A stretch of 58,037 nt of DNA from DATLXH01 sp035576005 (lineage in GTDB: Bacteria > Acidobacteriota > Thermoanaerobaculia > Gp7-AA8), in contig DATLXH010000106.1 in assembly GCA_035576005.1 (NCBI GenBank), positions 1 through 58,037 on the forward strand. Reading direction: 5' to 3'. Within the stretch, counting starts at the first letter, position 1; each line of letters opens with the position of its first letter. This document shows positions 52,935 through 58,037 of the stretch, piece by piece. The position numbers and the translations under genes are program-made. The notes below the pieces were generated by a model. That model saw nothing but the letters and a program-made list of their open reading frames with translations. It did not search any database and had not been told where the DNA came from.

Positions 52935-54710
52935 TCACTGAGTGATGATCAACTCCACGCGTCGGTTCTGCTGACGTCCCGAGGCCGTGTCGTTGGAGGC
53001 TACTGGAACAGCTTCACCCTGCCCGCTCGATGAAACTCTCGCTGCTGCGAGGCCTTTCGAGGAGAGATAGCTGCGGACAGCTTCGGCCCGCTTCTCGGAG
53101 AGCGCCTGATTCATCGCTTCATCGCCCTGACTGTCGGTATGCCCTTCGATGGAGATCCGCGCACTGTCCTCGAGCTGCAGCTGAGCTGCAATCTTCGAGA
53201 GTACGTTACGCGCACCCGGCTTCAATGTGCTCTTGCCTGAGTCGAAGAAAAGTCCCGGCAGCGTAACGATGAAACCACGCGTGTCGGTCCTGGTCTGCGC
53301 CATCGACGCCAGCGTCTGCTGCATCTTCATAAAGCGGTCTTGTTCGGTTGCGTCACGGCGCGTGAGCTCCGCTTTCGCCTGACTCAGCTCCGATTTGAGA
53401 GACGTCGCTTCCTGCTCCGCAGCACGCATTCTTTCCTGAGCTGCAGTGATTGCCGCCTGCTGCGTGCGCTCGAGCTCTGCACGACGAGTCTCGTTTGCTG
53501 TCCTCTCGTTCCGGAGACGCTCGAGCTCAGCCTGCTGACGGGTGAGCTCCTCTTCGCGTCGCGTTACGACATCGACTCCGACCTTTCCGCTCTGACGCTC
53601 GCGCTCGAGGTCAGCGCGAAGCCTGCGGATTTCCTCAGCCATCGTGCCTTCGCTGCTGCGCTCACGATCCTGGACCGCACGGAGAGCAATGCCCTGGTCC
53701 TCGACGCGACGTCGCAGTTCTTCGACCTGAGCGTTATTCGATCCCGCGGCGAGTGCCGCTTCATACTGAACCATCAGTTCATCGAGTGCACGCTCCGCAT
53801 CGAGTCGCGCAGTCCGGTCCGTTTCCATTCGACCCTGCATCTGCCTCTGGTTCTCGAGCACCTGGTCCCGAAGGCGCTGAATCTCATCGGCCTGGGCCTG
53901 GCGGTTGGCTGACTCTGCCTCAAGCTGGCGTCTGAGCTCAGCTGCCTGTTGCTCGGCCTGCTCTCTGCGCTGTCTTTCAGCCAGTGCAGCCGCTTCGCTT
54001 GCTGCCTGGGCCAGACGTGTCCGCTGAATCCTTGTCTCTGGCAGCCCTCTCTCTACATTCGAGCGACGCGTCAGATATTCGGCTCGGCGAGCCAGCATTT
54101 CCGCCACGTACGATAGATGATCCGCGTCAACACTCTGTTTCTTGGTCCTGAGAATCTTCCTGACGGTGGAAAGGTTGGATTCCGCCACGGCAATATCACT
54201 GGCGGGTGCGGTCGACGCTCCCGCAGATTTCGCTCGCTGAATCGCCAGACGAGCTGCATCCAGACGATCTGCCGAGGTCGTACCCCGATTCATGCTGTCC
54301 ATCGGCGAGTCATCCAGCGGGAGCCGGGTGACAGTTCCGCCGAACCGGGAAATGTCGGTGGTCAGGATACGAACCTCTTCGACAGAGGTGCGCCAGCGCG
54401 CTTTCGCATCGGCAGCGCGAGCGGCGTGCAGAGCTTCCTGCGCAAGAAGTCCTGCACGCTCAGCGGCCCGTCGCTTGTCGGTGACGCTCGCCGCTTCGTC
54501 GCGGGCCGACCGAAGGCGAAACCTTGCTTCGTCAAGTAACTCGTTCGCGTACGTTGCTGCGCCGGACGACTCGGCCGTGGCGATCGCACGAGACGCTTCT
54601 TCGACTCTGCCAGCAACAGTTGAGCGTACATCTGCCGCTTTCTGCGCAAAGGCAGGAGCTGCGACCACGCAAATTAAAGCCGCGGCTACCAGGGTTTTTG
54701 AGCGGTTCAT
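52935..54710 (-). CDS. OmpA-like peptidoglycan-binding coiled-coil protein
   Basis: 591 residues. A signal peptide (TLVAAALICVVAAPAFAQ) is followed by a DUF4398-like helical part (AADVRSTVAGRVEEASRAIA), a very long coiled coil (about residues 190-460), and a C-terminal OmpA domain with FFDSGKSTLKPG, SIEGHTDSQG and QQNRRVELI, which binds diaminopimelate in peptidoglycan. It probably spans the periplasm and links outer membrane or secreted parts to the wall. GGAGG precedes the ATG; an upstream ATG 11 codons earlier is less likely. Confidence 0.9.
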   Translation of the reverse strand: MNRSKTLVAAALICVVAAPAFAQKAADVRSTVAGRVEEASRAIATAESSGAATYANELLDEARFRLRSARDEAASVTDKRRAAERAGLLAQEALHAARAADAKARWRTSVEEVRILTTDISRFGGTVTRLPLDDSPMDSMNRGTTSADRLDAARLAIQRAKSAGASTAPASDIAVAESNLSTVRKILRTKKQSVDADHLSYVAEMLARRAEYLTRRSNVERGLPETRIQRTRLAQAASEAAALAERQRREQAEQQAAELRRQLEAESANRQAQADEIQRLRDQVLENQRQMQGRMETDRTARLDAERALDELMVQYEAALAAGSNNAQVEELRRRVEDQGIALRAVQDRERSSEGTMAEEIRRLRADLERERQSGKVGVDVVTRREEELTRQQAELERLRNERTANETRRAELERTQQAAITAAQERMRAAEQEATSLKSELSQAKAELTRRDATEQDRFMKMQQTLASMAQTRTDTRGFIVTLPGLFFDSGKSTLKPGARNVLSKIAAQLQLEDSARISIEGHTDSQGDEAMNQALSEKRAEAVRSYLSSKGLAAARVSSSGQGEAVPVASNDTASGRQQNRRVELIITQ

Positions 54711-54812
54711 AGGGCATCCTCCATTTCTTGTCAACTCGTTCAATCTGCAACAGTTTGCAACGTTGAAACCAAGTGCTCAATGACAGATGCAAGATCGGGG
54801 CAACAAACGCCA

Positions 54813-54992
54813 GTGGCGGGTGTAGGGACGCAGGGCCTCTCGTCCGGCACCCGGACATTCGCATCAGGAATTCCGCATCACAGCATGAACCCTCGTCCAA
54901 AGCGATGGCCGAGGACAATCTCCTCGGTCAGGGACAGGGTACCGGACGCACGCCGTGCGTCCCTGCGCTCGCATTCTGTGAGAAATGCGGGT
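54813..54992. repeat. Composite palindromic element, left end missing
   Basis: Holds the GGGTGTAGGGACGCAGGG module and its continuation, then GCACGCCGTGCGTCCC and the standard right terminus CTGTGAGAAATGCGGGT with TA at 54993-54994. The left terminus is not found. It lies in the 670-base gap between the OmpA-like gene and livF. Confidence 0.7.
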
Positions 54993-55073
54993 TAAAGGCC
55001 CGGTTTGGACATTTTCGGTGAAGCAAGGCATCAACAGCCACGGAAGCGGCGACATCCTCGTAGCCCTACCTGT

Positions 55074-55245
55074 AAGGGCTTGTTGCCTAACTCCACAGAG
55101 GAGCGTTCGTCATCCTGAGAAGCGCTTTTGCGACGAAGGATCTCAAAATGCGACGCTGTGAAATCAATGAGTTACGTATTTTGAGATCCTTCGCTTCGCT
55201 CAGGATGACGACTCGCTGGTGAGAGTGGAGTTAGCCAACAAGCCC
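55074..55245. repeat. Nested palindromes: GTCATCCTGAG repeat inside outer arms
   Basis: An inner element (55109-55209) is the second copy of the repeat at 3262-3372. It is enclosed by outer arms of 21 bases, GGGCTTGTTGCCTAACTCCAC at 55076-55096 and its reverse complement (one mismatch) at 55225-55245. Small AGCCC / GGGCT hairpins flank the outside. The remaining bases to livF contain GGGAGC-rich sequence and no gene. Confidence 0.7.
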
Positions 55246-55383
55246 GTAAGGGCTGGGGTCGCAAGGGAGGCGGGAGTTTCAAGGTAGCCGCGGAGCGGCG
55301 GCATCGATCCCCGTCAGAGTGGTCAAGAAACGCGAGAGCGGGAAACAGGAGCGGGAAACGGGCGGGAGCGGGAGCGAAAGCGA

Positions 55384-56094
55384 CTAACCGCCGAGATAAG
55401 CTTTTTTCACGGCGTCGCTGGCAAGAAGATTTTTCGTGCTGTCCGCAATCACGATCTTGCCCGTCTCCACCACGTAGCCGCGGTTCGCGGTCGTCAGCGC
55501 CATATGAGCGTTCTGCTCCACGAGCAGGATCGTCGTGCCCTCTGCGTTGATATCCTTGATCACACGGAAGATCGTCTGCACCATCTGCGGGGCCAATCCG
55601 AGGGAAGGCTCATCGAGGAGCAGGACCGTCGGTTTCGACATGAGCGCCCGCGAGATTGCAAGCATCTGCTGCTCGCCGCCCGAGAGCGTTCCCGCGTTCT
55701 GCTTGATCCGTTCCTTGAGAACCGGAAAGAGCGTGTAGACGCGCTCGTACTCGGCCTGCGTGATCTTGTCCTTTCTCAGATAGCCACCGAGCTCGAGGTT
55801 GTCGTGAACCGTTAGATTCGCAAAAATCCCGCGCCCTTCCGGCACATGCGAGATCCCCATGGCTGTGATCACATGCGGCTTGATCCCGGTAATCGTCTGA
55901 TCCTTGTAAACCACATCTCCCTTTCGCGGTTTGAGAAGTCCCGAGATCGTTCGGAGAGTCGTCGTCTTGCCTGCGCCGTTGGCGCCGATGAGCGTCGCAA
56001 TCTCACCTTTCTCTACCGTGAGTGTGATTCCATGAAGTGCGGGGATGGTCCCGTAAGAGACCTCGATGTCGCGAACCGCCAGGAGCTCGCTCAC
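55384..56094 (-). CDS. livF: Branched-chain amino acid ABC transporter ATPase LivF
   Basis: 236 residues. Walker A GANGAGKTT, signature LSGGEQQM and Walker B LLLDEPSLGLAPQ are intact, and the NAHMALTTANRGYVVETG end is typical of LivF. It powers uptake of branched-chain or related amino acids with LivG. Its ATG overlaps the livG stop by 4 nt. Last gene of the visible operon. Confidence 0.95.
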   Translation of the reverse strand: MSELLAVRDIEVSYGTIPALHGITLTVEKGEIATLIGANGAGKTTTLRTISGLLKPRKGDVVYKDQTITGIKPHVITAMGISHVPEGRGIFANLTVHDNLELGGYLRKDKITQAEYERVYTLFPVLKERIKQNAGTLSGGEQQMLAISRALMSKPTVLLLDEPSLGLAPQMVQTIFRVIKDINAEGTTILLVEQNAHMALTTANRGYVVETGKIVIADSTKNLLASDAVKKAYLGG

Positions 56095-56891
56095 GACGCT
56101 GCCTCCGGCACCGGTTCGCCGAGGTACGCTTCGATGACGACCGGATCATCCTGAATCTCATTCGGCGTTCCATGCGCGATCGTCTTCCCGTAGCTCACCA
56201 CGAAGATCCTCTCGCAGATTCCCATCACGAGCTCCATGTTGTGCTCGATGAGAAGGATCGCCAGCCCGAACCGCTCCTTGATCTCCCGGATCTTTTCCAT
56301 CAGGGAGAGAGTCTCCCCTGTGTTGAGTCCCGCCGCGGGCTCGTCGAGAAGAAGCAGTTTAGGCCGCGCTGCCAGCGCTCGTGCGATCTCTAGGCGTCGC
56401 TGGTCACCGTAGGGAAGATTTCGCGCATAGTCGTTGGCACGCCGATCGAGACCGAAGATCTCCAGCAGAGCCATCGCCTCTTTCTCGGCGATCACCTCGG
56501 CTTCTTTGAAATCGGTCGTGTGCAGAACCGCCGCGGCTCCTGAATAGACGTAATGGATATGCCCGCCGATCTTCACGTTATCGAGGACAGAGAGCTCTTT
56601 GAACAGTCGGATATTCTGAAACGTCCGGGCGACGCCGAGCTTTGTGATCTGGTATGGCTTGAACGACACGGTAGCGACGCCACCCACAGCGATCGACCCC
56701 TCTGTCGGTTTGTAAACGCCCGTGAGCATGTTGAATATGGTGGTCTTCCCTGCTCCGTTCGGCCCGATCAGGCCAACGAGCTCATTGGGGCGAATCGTCA
56801 GATTGAAATCGGAGACAGCGGTGAGGCCGCCGAAACGAATCGTGACGTTCTTTGCCTCGAGCAGTGCGGCTCCCTCGTCGCTTGCGCTCAT
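56091..56891 (-). CDS. livG: Branched-chain amino acid ABC transporter ATPase LivG
   Basis: 266 residues. Walker A GPNGAGKTT, a degenerate signature LPYGDQRRLEIA and Walker B LLLDEPAAGLN, as is usual in LivG, then the C-terminal EAYLGEP block. Pairs with LivF on the cytoplasmic face of LivM/LivH. Overlaps livF and livM by 4 nt each. Confidence 0.95.
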   Translation of the reverse strand: MSASDEGAALLEAKNVTIRFGGLTAVSDFNLTIRPNELVGLIGPNGAGKTTIFNMLTGVYKPTEGSIAVGGVATVSFKPYQITKLGVARTFQNIRLFKELSVLDNVKIGGHIHYVYSGAAAVLHTTDFKEAEVIAEKEAMALLEIFGLDRRANDYARNLPYGDQRRLEIARALAARPKLLLLDEPAAGLNTGETLSLMEKIREIKERFGLAILLIEHNMELVMGICERIFVVSYGKTIAHGTPNEIQDDPVVIEAYLGEPVPEAAS

Positions 56892-57970
56892 CCTTTGACC
56901 GCCGGACCGTCACTGCGGTCCATTTTTCCGGGATCTTCGTCGCGCGAATCCTTTTTGACGCTGTCCTTCCGGCGCGCCAGAACTTCCCATAGCTCGCGTC
57001 GTCCAAGCAGGCCCTGCGGGCGAGTGAGCATGAGCACGATCAGCATGATCGAATAGATGACCATGCGTGGATCGGAAGTCGTGGGGATGTACTCCTTGAT
57101 CATCCGCAGACCCTCTGGGAGGAACGTGAGAAGGATCGCAGCGAGAATCGATCCGGAGATCGAGCCCATTCCGCCGAGTACAACCATCGCAATGACTTCG
57201 AAAGACTTCGTGAACTGGAACATCGACGGGTTGAGGTATGCGAGGTAATGACCGAACAGCGCTCCGGCAATTCCGGCGAAGAACGAGCCGATGACAAATG
57301 CCTGCACCTTGTAGTGCGTCGTGTCGACTCCCATCGCCTCGGCGGCAATCTCATCCTCGCGGACGGCCAGGAAAGCGCGCCCGACTGACGAGTTGACCAG
57401 CCGCATCGACACAAGCACCGTGATCCAGGCGAAAAGAAAGACCCAGAAAAAGTTCCCCCATGCAGGAACGCCCGACATGCCCCGCGCAGCGCCGAGCTTC
57501 TCGACATTGAGAATGAGCACGCGGATGATCTCGCCAAAACCGAGTGTCACGATCGCGAGGTAGTCCCCACGAAGTCGCAGCGACGGAAGTCCGACCAGGT
57601 AGCCGGCGATCGCTGCGGCAAGACCACCTACGAGCAGCGCGCCCAGGAAAAAGGCGTTCTGAAGAATCCAACGGCTCGTTCCTTCAGGGAGCTTCTCGAT
57701 GTAAGGACCTGCGTAGTAATACGTCAGGAAGGCCGACGCATAAGCACCGATCGCCATGAAGCCGGCGTGACCCATCGAGAACTGGCCAGCATGCCCGTTA
57801 ATGATGTTGAGCGAGACCGCAAGGATGATATTGATGCCGATCAGGATGAGGATGCGATAGTAGTAAGCAATTCCGTTGATCGGAATGCGCTGCAGCCCCC
57901 ACTGGAGGCCGATCAGCACGCCGATGCCCAGGACGAATAGCAGCACGTCGCGAACCCACCAGCGCTTCAC
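56888..57970 (-). CDS. livM: Branched-chain amino acid ABC transporter permease LivM
   Basis: 360 residues with about ten membrane helices; SLNIINGHAGQFSMGHAGFM and the late VLGGMGSISGSILAAILLTF are the LivM signatures. A hydrophilic tail of about 40 residues follows the last helix. GTG start preceded by GGAGGGGGG; an ATG about 17 nt upstream is in another frame. The livH permease and the binding protein are expected beyond the right edge; the last 67 bases do not show a clear gene. Confidence 0.94.
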   Translation of the reverse strand: MKRWWVRDVLLFVLGIGVLIGLQWGLQRIPINGIAYYYRILILIGINIILAVSLNIINGHAGQFSMGHAGFMAIGAYASAFLTYYYAGPYIEKLPEGTSRWILQNAFFLGALLVGGLAAAIAGYLVGLPSLRLRGDYLAIVTLGFGEIIRVLILNVEKLGAARGMSGVPAWGNFFWVFLFAWITVLVSMRLVNSSVGRAFLAVREDEIAAEAMGVDTTHYKVQAFVIGSFFAGIAGALFGHYLAYLNPSMFQFTKSFEVIAMVVLGGMGSISGSILAAILLTFLPEGLRMIKEYIPTTSDPRMVIYSIMLIVLMLTRPQGLLGRRELWEVLARRKDSVKKDSRDEDPGKMDRSDGPAVKG

Positions 57971-58037
57971 TCCCCCCTCCGGTGTTCATGCTGACAATGC
58001 GACCCGACTGTTGGGAAGTAACCCAGGACCGCCGGCT

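Overview
The window reads as a piece of chromosome from a Gram-negative, GC-rich bacterium, most likely a member of Acidobacteriota. Supporting signs are a von Willebrand protein of the secreted type common in that phylum, secreted Ig-repeat metallopeptidases, OmpA and TonB-C type envelope proteins, a DivIVA/YggT/YggS cluster, AMMECR1, a lone SMC gene and a ClpX-like ATPase next to ftsY. The class cannot be fixed from sequence alone. No prophage, integron, CRISPR array or transposase gene was seen. The accessory content is non-coding: many short palindromic repeats sit between genes.

Layout. Positions 138-4751 (minus): hutI, a DivIVA-domain protein, YggT, YggS, an RNase H and a coiled-coil zinc-ribbon protein, then a tRNA with anticodon CAT and its terminator. 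5101-12419 (minus): LysM protein, lytic transglycosylase, AMMECR1, a TatD / glycosyltransferase 2 / LAB_N operon with 4-nt overlaps, thiolase and an M20 deacylase. 12564-19177 (plus): a tightly overlapping trio (VWA protein, TPR-like protein, beta-propeller-like protein), two zinc-ribbon / one-TM / proline-rich proteins, one of them with a TonB C-terminal domain, and a membrane TPR protein. 19257-29389: serine hydrolase, smc, PAP2 phosphatase with a GT39 transferase, a YdcH-like protein, pssA and an aspartate-semialdehyde-dehydrogenase-like protein that lacks its catalytic cysteine. 29878-42478: peroxiredoxin, aminotransferase, a secreted beta-rich protein, an unusual nuclease-XPD helicase fusion, OsmC, ligA, ftsY, the AAA+ ATPase, a tail-anchored protein with a single-domain response regulator, VanZ and a broken MarC-like gene. 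42569-49700 (minus): two very large secreted zinc metallopeptidases. 50283-51783: an Rrf2 regulator overlapping an acyl-CoA-dehydrogenase-like gene. 52062-57970 (minus): small membrane protein, [2Fe-2S] protein, OmpA-like coiled-coil protein, and livM-livG-livF running off the right edge.

The most striking feature is a family of roughly 180-bp imperfect palindromes with ends ACCCGCATTTCTCACAG / GCCCGCATTTCTCACAG. Five full copies, two complete composite copies with exchanged interiors, two partial composites and several single ends are present. Complete copies are generally flanked by TA on both sides, as expected of a MITE that duplicates a TA target. In seven genes the stop codon is exactly this TA plus the first base (A or G) of the element, so insertion into a TAA or TAG stop would recreate a stop. 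One copy supplies the start codon of the AAA+ gene, one supplies the last codons of the PAP2 gene, and one composite lies against a truncated MarC gene. At least five other palindromic or tandem repeat families occupy other gene ends.

Functional themes: envelope building (SLT, LysM, OmpA, LAB_N, GT2, GT39, PAP2, PssA, TonB-C), secreted proteolysis, DNA maintenance (SMC, LigA, RNase H, helicase), and amino-acid metabolism and transport (HutI, M20, aminotransferase, Liv).
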